37,451 bases of DNA from Clostridia bacterium. Its GTDB lineage: Bacteria; Bacillota; Clostridia; Oscillospirales; Acutalibacteraceae. Position 1 is the stretch's first letter. Every line of letters starts with the position of its first letter. Positions 1-7,457 of this stretch are shown piece by piece. The stretch lies in the NCBI GenBank assembly GCA_017395425.1, contig JAFPUM010000009.1:1-37451 (forward strand), in the 5' to 3' direction. The position numbers and the translations under genes were made by a program. The notes under the pieces were generated by a model. It worked only from the letters and a program-made list of their open reading frames with translations, searched no databases and was not told where the DNA came from.

Positions 1-228
1 CCGCGCAGCGGCGGGGATTCCAAAGGGACGAGTCCCTTTGGCGGGTGCAGGGCAGGAGCCCTGCCAGGGAGTGGGACAGCGTCCCACAAGGCAGCACAAC
101 GTGCTGCCGAGCAAGACGAGCCAAGACAGACAATGGGGTCGGGCGAATACAGAAAAGGAACCCTTCACAAGCAAATCCCACCCGGATACACAACGGGGTC
201 GGGCGAATTCGGAAAGGATACCTTCCGA
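1..228 (+). repeat. Hairpin-array repeat, copy 1 (left end outside window)
   Basis: The region is a string of short perfect palindromes: CCAAAGGGAC/GTCCCTTTGG, GCAGGGC/GCCCTGC, GTGGGAC/GTCCCAC and GGCAGCAC/GTGCTGCC. Two units of a tandem module follow, containing GACGAGCCAA and GGGGTCGGGCGAAT. The same modules in the same order recur at 2412-2800, 16461-16619 (reverse) and 27927-28160. The copy begins inside the GCCGCGCAGCGGCGGGG left end, so the gene it follows should lie just outside the window. No convincing coding sequence is present; the reading frames here are by-products of the repeat. Confidence 0.8.
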
Positions 229-250
229 GAATTCGCCCGACCCCGTTTTT
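192..250. terminator. Perfect 19-bp stem-loop with T tail at a convergent repeat junction
   Basis: AACGGGGTCGGGCGAATTC is followed by its exact complement, with a further inner GGAAAGG/CCTTCC pairing and a TTTTT tail at 246-250. The palindrome arises because the right ends of two oppositely oriented hairpin arrays meet here. It is placed to end transcription from both sides, including readthrough from the AI-2E gene on the minus strand, although a clear T tail is seen only on the plus strand. Confidence 0.6.
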
Positions 251-435
251 ATACATTCGCTTGATTCGCTCGGCAGGCTTACGCCTGCCTGCCGGGACGC
301 TGTCTTAGCTGTCGCCAGCGACAGCTTACTCCCTGCAAGGGCTACTCGCCCTTGACCTCGGCAGGGAGCTTACCAAAGCTGTCGCTAGCGACAGCTACTA
401 CACCCCGCGCTGCCTGGGAAAAATACGCGGCTAAT
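229..435 (-). repeat. Hairpin-array repeat, copy 2, reading from the AI-2E gene
   Basis: On the minus strand this copy begins with AATTAGCCGCG, whose TAG is the stop codon of the AI-2E gene. It then runs through AGCTGTCGC/GCGACAGCT (twice), AAGGGCGAGTAGCCCTT, GGCAGGC/GCCTGCC and the GGGGTCGGGCGAATTC module. The stretch with the GTCGCTAGCGAC palindrome and the CCGAGGTCAAGGGCG block is nearly identical to the purC-associated copy at 27927-28160. Confidence 0.75.
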
Positions 436-1618
436 TCTCTTCGCTGTTTTCGGGCAGCGACCCGTGAATGGTCAGCCCGGGCAGATAGCGTGACGTTTCG
501 ATGGGCAATCCCTGATTCCGGAGCGAATGTTCCGTCAGGCGCTTGACAATGTAATAAATCGTCGCGAAGAGCGGCACGCCCAGAATCATGCCGATGAAGC
601 CGAACAGCTTGCCGAACAGCAGAATCGCGATGGTGACATACAGCGCCGAAATGCCCGTGGAATTGCCGATGATACGCGGTCCGATGATATTGCCGTCGAT
701 CTGCTGCAATATCACGATAAAGATGATGAATACCAGACATTGCTTGGGCGATACAAGCAGCAGCAGGAACGCGCTGGGAATCGCGCCGATGAAGGGACCG
801 AACATGGGAATGACGTTGGTCACGCCGATCACCACACTGATGAGCAGGGCATAGGGCATTTGCAGAATCGACAGCACGATAAAACAGATGATGCCCACAA
901 TGAGCGAATCCAGCAGCTTGCCGGAGATGAAGCCGCTGAAAATGCGGTGCGCCTGCTTGATGGTTTCGTCGATCTCGTCGTTGACGCGCTCGTTCTTGCT
1001 GACGGCGTGGAAGAGCTTGCGGCATTGGCTGAGATAGCGTTCACGGTCGAGCAGCAGATAGATCGTGATGATGACCGTCAGCATGATGGTGACAATGGCG
1101 GAACCGATGGATACCACACTGTTGGCAATGTTGGTGATGGTGTTGACGAGATTGGTCTTGAGCCACGTCATCAGGCTGTTCTCAGCGGAATCGAGAATCT
1201 GGGTCATGTAAGTAGCGGCGCTGCTTTCGCTTGCCATGAAGGTCTGGAGTTTGGCAAATTGGACTTCGACCATGTTCGGCAGTTTTGGCAGCAGGTCTAC
1301 AATGCTGCTCCATAGCTGCGGAATCAGTACCCATGCCAGCAGTCCGATCACCGCAAAGACAATGATAGCTGTCAGCAGCACGGAAATCTGTCGGGCGGCT
1401 TTGGCGATGGGCGCAAACCTGGCGCACTGCTTCTCAAAGAATTCCGCCATCGGGCAGAGCAGATAGGCAATCAGAATGCCTGCCCAGAGAGGCTCCAGCA
1501 CCGACAGGAAATTGCCGACCACTTCCTTGACAAACGCAAAGTTGAACAGAATCAGAAAGAGCGCCACGCCTCCGGCAACCGCCAGCAGGACGGTGGTCCA
1601 TTTGGGCTTGACAAACAT
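431..1618 (-). CDS. AI-2E family transporter (PF01594-like permease)
   Basis: A 395-residue polytopic membrane protein, the usual length for the AI-2E transporter family (YdiK/YtvI/PerM-like). Hydrophobic helices lie at the N terminus (VLLAVAGGVALFLILFNF), around 30-60 and 75-100, and in a cluster in the C-terminal half. The family hallmark region, with FGPFIGAIPS and the following IDGNIIGPRIIGNSTGI, is present. Members are put forward as exporters of autoinducer-2, or in some cases as Na+/H+ antiporters, so the substrate cannot be read from sequence. The start at 1618 follows AGAGGTGA. The gene has its own promoter and stands alone. Its stop codon TAG is part of the adjoining repeat's AATTAGCCGCG left end, so the repeat may have replaced the native C terminus by a few residues (inference). 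Confidence 0.88.
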   Translation of the reverse strand: MFVKPKWTTVLLAVAGGVALFLILFNFAFVKEVVGNFLSVLEPLWAGILIAYLLCPMAEFFEKQCARFAPIAKAARQISVLLTAIIVFAVIGLLAWVLIPQLWSSIVDLLPKLPNMVEVQFAKLQTFMASESSAATYMTQILDSAENSLMTWLKTNLVNTITNIANSVVSIGSAIVTIMLTVIITIYLLLDRERYLSQCRKLFHAVSKNERVNDEIDETIKQAHRIFSGFISGKLLDSLIVGIICFIVLSILQMPYALLISVVIGVTNVIPMFGPFIGAIPSAFLLLLVSPKQCLVFIIFIVILQQIDGNIIGPRIIGNSTGISALYVTIAILLFGKLFGFIGMILGVPLFATIYYIVKRLTEHSLRNQGLPIETSRYLPGLTIHGSLPENSEEN

Positions 1619-1679
1619 GAAAAATCACCTCTTGAAATGGAATCGGTTTATGTCGAAAAAAGGTATGGCTACCGCCAAC

Positions 1680-1708
1680 ATGATAACACAATCCCCAAAG
1701 AAGTGCAA
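1680..1708 (-). promoter_or_regulatory. Sigma-A-type promoter of the AI-2E gene
   Basis: On the minus strand TTGCAC (1703-1708) and TATCAT (1680-1685) are separated by 17 bp, about 60 bp upstream of the start codon. Confidence 0.55.
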
Positions 1709-1835
1709 TAGACTATCTGAAAGAAACTGAACCGTTTATGAATGGTAAATTTAGATAAAAATACGATAAAACCGAAACGGTATTTCACCAATCCATGAAA
1801 AAACAAAAAATAACCAAGGGTGTAAAAGATTTTAC

Positions 1836-1864
1836 TTGACAGGCGGGTGAGAGGGTTGTATAAT
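1836..1864 (+). promoter_or_regulatory. Consensus sigma-A promoter of the ylxM-ffh operon
   Basis: TTGACA (1836-1841), a 17-bp spacer and TATAAT (1859-1864) make a perfect consensus promoter about 70 bp before the ylxM start. Confidence 0.85.
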
Positions 1865-1931
1865 AGGATAGCATTTGGTGTAAAGAACTTTGCTTTACAA
1901 TCCGCCCTGACCGACGGAGGAGGGATTCGCG

Positions 1932-2369
1932 TTGGCTGTCAGTCCTGAATTTACCGTGCTGCTGGATGTGTACGGCAGTCTCCTTACCCGTAAGGAACGC
2001 GATATGCTGGATTATTATTATAATGATGATCTGTCGCTCCGGGAAATCTCGGATAATGAGAATATTGCCCGGCGAGAGCGTCGGGAGGCGGGACAGCCGC
2101 CGGAAGGGAATTATCCGGAGAACGACACCATTACGCGGCAAGGCGTGAGGGATACCATCAAGCGCGCCGAAGCCAAACTCCTCGCCATGGAAGAAAAAAT
2201 GGGGCTGGTGCGCAGGAGCCGCGAAATGCGGGCGATCATTGCGGATATCCGGAAGAATGCCGAAAAAGCGGCGGTGCGGGCGTATCAGGTACGCGCGCCG
2301 AAGGAGATTATCACGGCGGCGTCGGATATCGATACGCTGGCGGAACAACTCGAAGAATATCTGAAATAA
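1932..2369 (+). CDS. ylxM: YlxM/p13-like protein (UPF0122), SRP operon
   Basis: A 145-residue protein related to YlxM, a small helix-turn-helix protein encoded next to ffh in Firmicutes and linked to the signal recognition particle. The N terminus (LLDVYGSLLTRKERDMLDYYYNDD) and the HTH parts LSLREISDNENI and TRQGVRDTIKRAEAKL match the family. The two halves of the HTH are separated by about 22 extra residues (ARRERREAGQPPEGNYPEND and flanks), which ordinary YlxM proteins lack. The C-terminal ~60 residues are helical and charged. Translation starts at TTG, 7 nt after GGAGGAGGG. It is the first gene of the operon, followed by a 500-bp repeat-filled gap before ffh. Confidence 0.82.
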   Translation: MAVSPEFTVLLDVYGSLLTRKERDMLDYYYNDDLSLREISDNENIARRERREAGQPPEGNYPENDTITRQGVRDTIKRAEAKLLAMEEKMGLVRRSREMRAIIADIRKNAEKAAVRAYQVRAPKEIITAASDIDTLAEQLEEYLK

Positions 2370-2411
2370 AGAAAAAAGAAAAAAGAATAAAGAAAAAGAA
2401 TAATGAAAAAA

Positions 2412-2800
2412 GCGCGAAGCGCCAATTAGCCGCGAAGCGGCGGGGATTCCAAAGGGACGAGTCCCTTTGGCGGGTGCAGGGCAGGAGCCCTGCTGGGGAG
2501 TGGGGCAAAGTCCCACAAGGCAGGCTTTAGCCTGCCGGGCGAGATGAGCCAATCTCTACAACGGGGAGGGGCGAATTCAAAGCAAGACGAGCCAATCTCT
2601 GAAACGGGGAAGGGCGAATTCAAAGCAAGACGAGCCAATCTCTACAACGGGGAGGGGCGAATTCAAAGCAAGACGAGCCAATCTCTACAACGGGGAGGGG
2701 CGAATTCAAAGCAAGATGAGCCAATCTCTGAAATGGGGAGGGCGAATTCAAAGCAAGACGAGCCAATCTCTGAAACGGGGAAGGGCGAATCCCCAAAAAG
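2412..2800 (+). repeat. Hairpin-array repeat, copy 3, between ylxM and ffh
   Basis: This copy starts with the mini-hairpin GCGCGAAGCGC, then CAATTAGCCGCGAAGCGGCGGGG, CCAAAGGGAC/GTCCCTTTGG, GCAGGGC/GCCCTGC, GTGGGGC-type and GGCAGGC/GCCTGCC stems, and ends in six copies of a 43-bp tandem unit. It lies in what is normally a tight operon junction. Frames read through it are repetitive (for example repeats of SQSLQRGGANSKQDEP) and lack a plausible ribosome binding site, so I do not call a gene. Confidence 0.85.
2543..2797 (+). repeat. Six tandem copies of a 43-bp unit
   Basis: The unit reads GACGAGCCAATCTCT, then ACAAC or GAAAC, then GGGGAGGGGCGAATTC and AAAGCAA. Units differ by a few bases, and unit 5 is shortened by one base in the G run. 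The related module occurs about twice in copy 1, once in the 16.5 kb copy and twice in the 28 kb copy, so the copy number varies between loci like a VNTR. Confidence 0.85.
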
Positions 2801-2877
2801 CAAATTGTGTCCATACGCGCAACCTTAGTGAATTTAGTGAATAATGAATAGTGAAAAGGGAAGGGAGAAGACAACAT

Positions 2878-4254
2878 ATGGCATTTGAAGGATTGACCGA
2901 AAAACTGACCAACGCGTTCAAAAAGCTGCGTTCCAAGGGCAAGCTCACCGAAGCCGACGTCAAGGAAGCCATGCGCGAAGTGCGACTGGCGCTGCTGGAG
3001 GCAGACGTCAATTTCAAGGTAGCGAAGGACTTCACCAACCGCGTCACGGAGAAAGCCATCGGCACCGAGATTCTCGAAAGTCTCACGCCGGGACAGCAGG
3101 TGGTCAAGCTGGTCAATGACGAGCTGACCGAGCTGATGGGCGGCGAAGCGTCCCGCATTGCCATTCCCAACCGTCCGCCCTGTATCATCATGCTGTGCGG
3201 CTTGCAGGGTTCCGGTAAAACCACCCACGCGGGCAAGCTCGCCTATATGATGAAAAAAGAAGGGCGTCATCCGATGCTGGTGGCGTGCGACGTGTACCGT
3301 CCCGCCGCTATCGAACAGTTGAAGGTTGTGGGTGCCAAGGCAAATGTCCCGGTCTTTGAGATGGGACAGATTGACCCCGTCAAGATTACCAAAGAAGCTC
3401 TGAAATATGCCGCCGATCACGGCAACGATATGGTGATTATCGATACCGCCGGTCGTCTGCACATCGATGAAGTGCTGATGAACGAGCTGAAAAACGTCAA
3501 GGCTGCTGTCAAGCCCCACGAAATTCTGCTGGTGGTGGACGCGATGACCGGTCAGGACGCGGTCAACGTGGCAAAGGCGTTTGACGACGCACTCGGCGTG
3601 GACGGCGTGATTCTCACCAAGCTCGATGGCGATACCCGCGGCGGCGCGGCGCTGTCGGTGCGTGCCGTGACGGGCAAGCCCATCAAGTTTGTGGGTACGG
3701 GTGAAAAGCAGGAGGATCTGGAGCAGTTCCATCCCTCCCGCATGGCGTCGCGTATTCTGGGCATGGGCGACGTACTCAGCCTCATAGAAAAAGCGGAGCA
3801 GCATATCGACGAGCAGAACGCTCTCGAATTGCAGCAAAAGCTCAAAACCAGCACCTTTGATTTCAACGATCTGCTCGCGCAGTTCCAGCAGATGAAAAAG
3901 ATGGGACCCCTCAAGAACCTTGTGGCGATGCTCCCCGGTATGGAACAGCACATGGGCGATATCGACATTGACGACAAGATGATTGACCGCATTGAGGCGA
4001 TCATCTATTCCATGACGCCCCGTGAACGCGCCAAGCCCGATCTGCTCAATGCCAGCCGCAAGCGCCGTATCGCAGCAGGCAGCGGCATGAAGGTGGAGGA
4101 CGTCAACCGTCTGGTCAAGCAGATGGAAATGATGCAGAAGATGTTCAAGCAGGTGGGCGGCAAAAATCCCAGAGGTATGCGGAACATGATGCGCGGCATG
4201 GGCGGCGGCATGGGTATGCCGGGCGGCTTCGGCAAAGGCAAAAACAGACGATAG
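2878..4254 (+). CDS. ffh: Signal recognition particle protein Ffh (SRP54 GTPase)
   Basis: Ffh binds the SRP RNA and signal peptides of nascent membrane and secreted proteins and docks with FtsY. The 458-residue product has the N domain (MAFEGLTEKLTNAFKKL), the GTPase G domain with GLQGSGKTT, DVYRPAA, DTAGR and TKLDG, and a Met-rich M domain ending in a Gly/Met tail (MRNMMRGMGGGMGMPGG). Length and order are typical. The ATG at 2878 fits the family N terminus and follows AAGGGAG; an upstream in-frame GTG at 2851 would add nine atypical residues. The normal ylxM-ffh and ffh-rpsP junctions are both expanded here, by a repeat array and a MITE-like element respectively. Confidence 0.97.
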   Translation: MAFEGLTEKLTNAFKKLRSKGKLTEADVKEAMREVRLALLEADVNFKVAKDFTNRVTEKAIGTEILESLTPGQQVVKLVNDELTELMGGEASRIAIPNRPPCIIMLCGLQGSGKTTHAGKLAYMMKKEGRHPMLVACDVYRPAAIEQLKVVGAKANVPVFEMGQIDPVKITKEALKYAADHGNDMVIIDTAGRLHIDEVLMNELKNVKAAVKPHEILLVVDAMTGQDAVNVAKAFDDALGVDGVILTKLDGDTRGGAALSVRAVTGKPIKFVGTGEKQEDLEQFHPSRMASRILGMGDVLSLIEKAEQHIDEQNALELQQKLKTSTFDFNDLLAQFQQMKKMGPLKNLVAMLPGMEQHMGDIDIDDKMIDRIEAIIYSMTPRERAKPDLLNASRKRRIAAGSGMKVEDVNRLVKQMEMMQKMFKQVGGKNPRGMRNMMRGMGGGMGMPGGFGKGKNRR

Positions 4255-4260
4255 GTTTTA

Positions 4261-4360
4261 GGAACTATGCAGAATTTAATCAGTCATTTTCTGCTTAAAA
4301 ATACAGTATGCTTGCGTGTTTCAGCAAGTGAAATGTATCAATTATTTCTGCATAGTTACT
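4261..4360. mobile_element. MITE-like palindromic element, copy 1
   Basis: This ~100-bp non-coding element starts with GGAACTATGCAGAA and ends with the near-complementary TTCTGCATAGTTA. A second copy at 12049-12147 is about 95% identical. The two arms are complementary over much of their length, with an inner CTTGC/GCAAG hairpin, so the whole element can fold as one long stem. Terminal inverted repeats, small size, lack of coding capacity and dispersed copies fit a miniature inverted-repeat transposable element. Here it sits 6 bp after the ffh stop, inside the operon. Confidence 0.75.
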
Positions 4361-4422
4361 TATAATCTGCTGTTTTGATAGATACATTCCAGCGATTATC
4401 CTGACAGGGAGGTGAAAGACAC

Positions 4423-4665
4423 ATGGCAGTAAAGATCAGACTTCGTCGTATCGGTTCCAAGGGCAATCCCTTCTACCGCGTAGTGGTCGCTGATTCCAGA
4501 TATCCCAGAGACGGACGTTTCATCGAGGAAATCGGCACCTACAATCCTATGGCGGATCCCTCCGAGTTCAAGGTTGACAAGGAGAAGGCACAGGCATGGA
4601 TTGCCAACGGCGCACAGCCCACAGACACGGTTAAGACACTGCTCAAAAAGGAAGGCATTCTCTAA
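4423..4665 (+). CDS. rpsP: 30S ribosomal protein S16
   Basis: The 80-residue product matches bS16 over its full length: [26 protein letters not shown], then [14 protein letters not shown] and the C-terminal [14 protein letters not shown]. bS16 binds 16S rRNA in the 5' domain and is needed for 30S assembly. The ATG follows GGGAGGTGA at good spacing. It lies between ffh and khpA, as in many Firmicutes, although the ffh side is lengthened by the MITE-like insert. Confidence 0.97.
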   Translation: MAVKIRLRRIGSKGNPFYRVVVADSRYPRDGRFIEEIGTYNPMADPSEFKVDKEKAQAWIANGAQPTDTVKTLLKKEGIL

Positions 4666-4763
4666 TCTATGATGAGAAGGTCGTTCTGAGTACGGCGATC
4701 CGGCGCGGTCGGATTGCCGTATGGTTTGCCTTAATGGAATTCATGCGGGAGGTACGTTGATTT

Positions 4764-4997
4764 ATGAAAGAATTGCTTGAAGCGATTGCACGCGGCTTGG
4801 TTCAGAACCCCGACGGCGTGAGAGTAGAAGAGGCCGATCCCAACGAGGAAGGCACCATTGTTTTCACCCTTTTTGTTGATGAAGAGGATAAGGGTCGCGT
4901 TATCGGCAAGCAGGGCAGGATCGCCAAATCGATCCGCACGGTAATGCGCGCGGCGGCCACCCGCGAGAACAAGAAGGTCATGGTGGAAATCGACTGA
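4764..4997 (+). CDS. khpA: KH-domain RNA-binding protein KhpA (YlqC)
   Basis: A 77-residue single KH-domain protein with the diagnostic GxxG loop GKQG followed by RIAKSIRTVMRAAA and a final strand KKVMVEID. KhpA binds RNA, often with KhpB/Jag, and in other Gram-positives affects cell division and elongation and sRNA stability. Its place between rpsP and rimM is conserved. The ATG follows GGGAGGT. Confidence 0.93.
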   Translation: MKELLEAIARGLVQNPDGVRVEEADPNEEGTIVFTLFVDEEDKGRVIGKQGRIAKSIRTVMRAAATRENKKVMVEID

Positions 4998-5120
4998 TTT
5001 CCGCCGGACGGCAACATAATCCAAATTGACTCGATGGAGGACGCGGACGATTCGACGGCACCAGCCGGATGATTCGGATGTGTTCCTCTTTTTTGTCAAA
5101 GGGAAAAGGAGCATGACAGC

Positions 5121-5630
5121 ATGAGAAAACAATATCTGGAAACCGGGAAGATCACTGGGACGCACGGATTGAAGGGGGAAGTGCGGGTGCAGCCGTGGGC
5201 AGATTCACCCGAATTCCTCGCGGAATTTGACGAGCTGTATCTTGACAAAGGCGCGCGGAAGATTGAGATCACTTCGGCGCGGGTGCATAAACAGATGCTC
5301 ATCATGAAAATCCGGGGCGTGGATTCCATCGACGACGCGGACAGACTGCGGGACAAAGTGCTGTATATGAACCGCGACGATGTGGAACTGGACGAGGATA
5401 CCTATTTCGTGCAGGACCTGATCGGATTGACCGTGCTGGATGACGATACCGGGGAGCGTTTGGGCGTGCTGAGCGACGTGAGCGAAACCGGCGCCAACGA
5501 CGTTTACCATGTCAAGGGCGACGATGGGAAGGAAACGCTGATTCCCGCCATTCCCGATGTGGTGAAAAGCGTTTCGCTGGATGAGGGAACCATGCGTATC
5601 TTCAAGATGAAAGGATTATTTGACGAATGA
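5121..5630 (+). CDS. rimM: Ribosome maturation factor RimM
   Basis: RimM assists late maturation of the 30S head, together with S19. The 169-residue product has the N-terminal RimM barrel (LETGKITGTHGLKGEVRVQPW) and a C-terminal PRC-barrel (YFVQDLIGLTVLDDDTGERLG through ETLIPAIPDVVKSV). The ATG follows AAAGGAG. The stop overlaps the trmD start by four bases (ATGA), indicating translational coupling. Confidence 0.96.
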   Translation: MRKQYLETGKITGTHGLKGEVRVQPWADSPEFLAEFDELYLDKGARKIEITSARVHKQMLIMKIRGVDSIDDADRLRDKVLYMNRDDVELDEDTYFVQDLIGLTVLDDDTGERLGVLSDVSETGANDVYHVKGDDGKETLIPAIPDVVKSVSLDEGTMRIFKMKGLFDE

Positions 5631-6355
5631 GAATTGACATTCTGACGCTGTTTCCCGAGATGTGCGAACGGGTGCTGGACGAGAGCATGATCGGACGTGC
5701 GCGGCGGAACGGTCTGATTGAGGTCAACTGTCACAATATCCGCGACTATACCGATGACAAGCATCGCCGCGTGGATGATATGCCTTACGGCGGCGGGCAG
5801 GGAATGCTCATGAAGCCGGAACCCATTGCGGCGTGCTTTGAAGCCGTGGCGCGGCAGTGTACGTCCCGCCCGCTGCTGATCTATCTGTCCCCCAAGGGCG
5901 AAGTGTTTCATCAGCGCATGGCGCGGGAACTGCTGACGCATGAAAACATCTGTCTGCTGTGCGGACATTACGAGGGCATTGACCAACGCGTCATTGACAG
6001 CCTGGTGGACAGGGAGATTTCGGTGGGCGACTATGTGCTGACCGGCGGAGAACTGCCGGCGCTGATTGTCACCGACGCGGTGTGCCGCATGGTGCCGGGG
6101 GTACTGGCGGAAGACGCATGTTTTGAAGAGGAAAGTCATTATGACGGACTGCTAGAGCATCCGCAGTACACCCGTCCGCCCGAATGGAACGGTCTGCGCG
6201 TGCCGGAGGAACTGCTGTCGGGACACCATGCCCGGATTGCTGCGTGGAAGCGGCGTATGTCGCTGGCACAGACCGCGCACTGCCGGCCGGACCTGCTGGC
6301 GGCAGCCGATCTCACAGAAGATGAACGTCGGCAGGTGGGGGAAAAGGACGGATAA
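5627..6355 (+). CDS. trmD: tRNA (guanine-N1)-methyltransferase TrmD
   Basis: TrmD methylates G37 N1 next to the anticodon of tRNAs reading CNN/CGG codons, preventing +1 frameshifting. The 242-residue protein has the SPOUT knot signatures LLCGHYEGIDQRVID and DYVLTGGELPALIVTDAVCR, the substrate loop RRVDDMPYGGGQGM, and the C-terminal HARIAAWKRRMSLAQT. Its ATG overlaps the rimM stop. It closes the operon; rplS, often next in Firmicutes, is absent. The gap downstream is AT-rich. Confidence 0.97.
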   Translation: MRIDILTLFPEMCERVLDESMIGRARRNGLIEVNCHNIRDYTDDKHRRVDDMPYGGGQGMLMKPEPIAACFEAVARQCTSRPLLIYLSPKGEVFHQRMARELLTHENICLLCGHYEGIDQRVIDSLVDREISVGDYVLTGGELPALIVTDAVCRMVPGVLAEDACFEEESHYDGLLEHPQYTRPPEWNGLRVPEELLSGHHARIAAWKRRMSLAQTAHCRPDLLAAADLTEDERRQVGEKDG

Positions 6356-6723
6356 CCCGGCGGAAATATTCAAAGATTGTTAAAGATGTATCACATTTTG
6401 GTCGGATAGTGTAAGTATGGCTCCTTTTGAGAAATTTTTCGCTTTCGTCATAATTTTGCAAAAAAATGCAAAATCCTAGTAAAAAAACTGTGAATAGTAT
6501 ACTAATAAAAATGGTGCATGAATATTTTTTATCTAAGACGGAATTTAAGCTAAAACAAAATAAGTGCAGGCTTTTTCAAATTTACTAGGAAATATACATA
6601 AAAATGCTCTATAAAATAAGGTTAATATGCTCATATTTTTTTGACGAATCGTGATTATGTACAATCGAAGCACATAGGAAAATGGATTTTATTGTTTATC
6701 AAACCAAAGTTTGAAAAAACTTG
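6356..6723. other. AT-rich spacer between trmD and HPr, no gene seen
   Basis: About 370 bp of very AT-rich DNA, unlike its GC-rich neighbours, with no supported reading frame. It holds a 10-bp inverted repeat, TCCTAGTAAA (6474-6483) with its complement at 6591-6600, and the first of three TTGACGAAT copies (6641-6649). No clear terminator was found for the trmD operon. Confidence 0.5.
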
Positions 6724-6751
6724 TTGACGAATGCAAAAATTGTGGTATAAT
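6724..6751 (+). promoter_or_regulatory. Sigma-A promoter of the HPr gene
   Basis: TTGACG (6724-6729), a 16-bp spacer and TATAAT (6746-6751). The predicted leader is about 120 nt. TTGACGAAT occurs at 6641-6649, 6724-6732 and 6769-6777, so one copy overlaps the -35 box and another lies in the leader. Confidence 0.75.
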
Positions 6752-6877
6752 ATCAGTATCAATTGATGTTGACGAATCCGCACGTGTTCGTTGCATTCTT
6801 CGCAGCATGGTGTATGTTTGCCATCTCAATTAGATTAGCGTTTGCTAAATCAATAATCCCATTGGGAGGTTGTCACA

Positions 6878-7141
6878 ATGTATGTTGATGAAGTAACAGT
6901 TCAGAATCAGGTAGGTCTTCACGCACGTCCTGCCACGTTCTTTATCCAGAAGGCTAACGAGTTCAAGAGCACTATCTGGGTGGAGAAGGAAGAAAGAAGA
7001 GTCAACGCTAAGTCCCTTCTGGGCGTTCTTTCGCTGGGAATCGTGGGCGGTATGAATATTAAGATTATCGCTGATGGCTCGGACGAAAGCAGCGCAGTGG
7101 ACAGTCTCGTCAAGCTGGTAAAATCCGGTTTTGCCGAGTAA
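6878..7141 (+). CDS. ptsH: HPr-family phosphocarrier protein
   Basis: HPr passes phosphate from enzyme I to sugar-specific EII components and, in Firmicutes, signals through CcpA when phosphorylated on Ser46. The 87-residue protein keeps His15 in GLHARPA and Ser46 in NAKSLLGVLSLGI, so both the catalytic and the regulatory site are present; this argues against Crh, which lacks His15. The ATG follows GGGAGGTTGT. It is monocistronic with its own promoter; enzyme I is not in the window. In some Clostridia such solitary HPr proteins act mainly in regulation (family knowledge). Confidence 0.93.
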   Translation: MYVDEVTVQNQVGLHARPATFFIQKANEFKSTIWVEKEERRVNAKSLLGVLSLGIVGGMNIKIIADGSDESSAVDSLVKLVKSGFAE

Positions 7142-7448
7142 TTGAGTTGCGGCTTTCAAACCAGTATTTCCGTCAGGGAAATGAAGAAAAGCGAATGAAT
7201 CCGGTAAGGCGGCGCTTCATTCGGCATGAGGCAGGGAAACGGCGTATTTGCGGGACAGTACGGCAGGTAAAGGGCGCCGAAGGAACGTTTGTGCTGAGAT
7301 GAAGTCCGCTGTGGGGGTCAGACGTCACGGAAATTCCGATCATAAATTTGTCAATGAAAGAGCGAATTCATTGGTAAATTTATATCGTAATTTCCTTTTT
7401 CTTTTTTGCGGAACATTTTTTGACGGCGGACAGCCGACAGGGAGGAAA
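7142..7448 (+). other. Intergenic stretch with a small hairpin, no gene seen
   Basis: CGAATGAA (7192-7199) pairs with TTCATTCG (7216-7223) shortly after the HPr gene, but no T tract follows, so it is not a standard terminator. The in-frame extension of the rlmD frame back to 7248 is not supported by family homology. No RNA gene was recognised. Confidence 0.4.
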
Positions 7449-7457
7449 ATGGGCGGT

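Noticed and set aside
2543-2797. CRISPR array
   Set aside because: Units are contiguous near-identical 43-mers with only a ~10-bp variable core; there are no unique spacers and no cas genes.
2544-2828. 94-codon repetitive open frame over the 43-bp tandem array
   Set aside because: It has no ribosome binding site, the peptide is a translation of the DNA repeat, and the array is non-coding at other loci.
7191-7224. Terminator after HPr
   Set aside because: The CGAATGAA/TTCATTCG stem has no following T tract.
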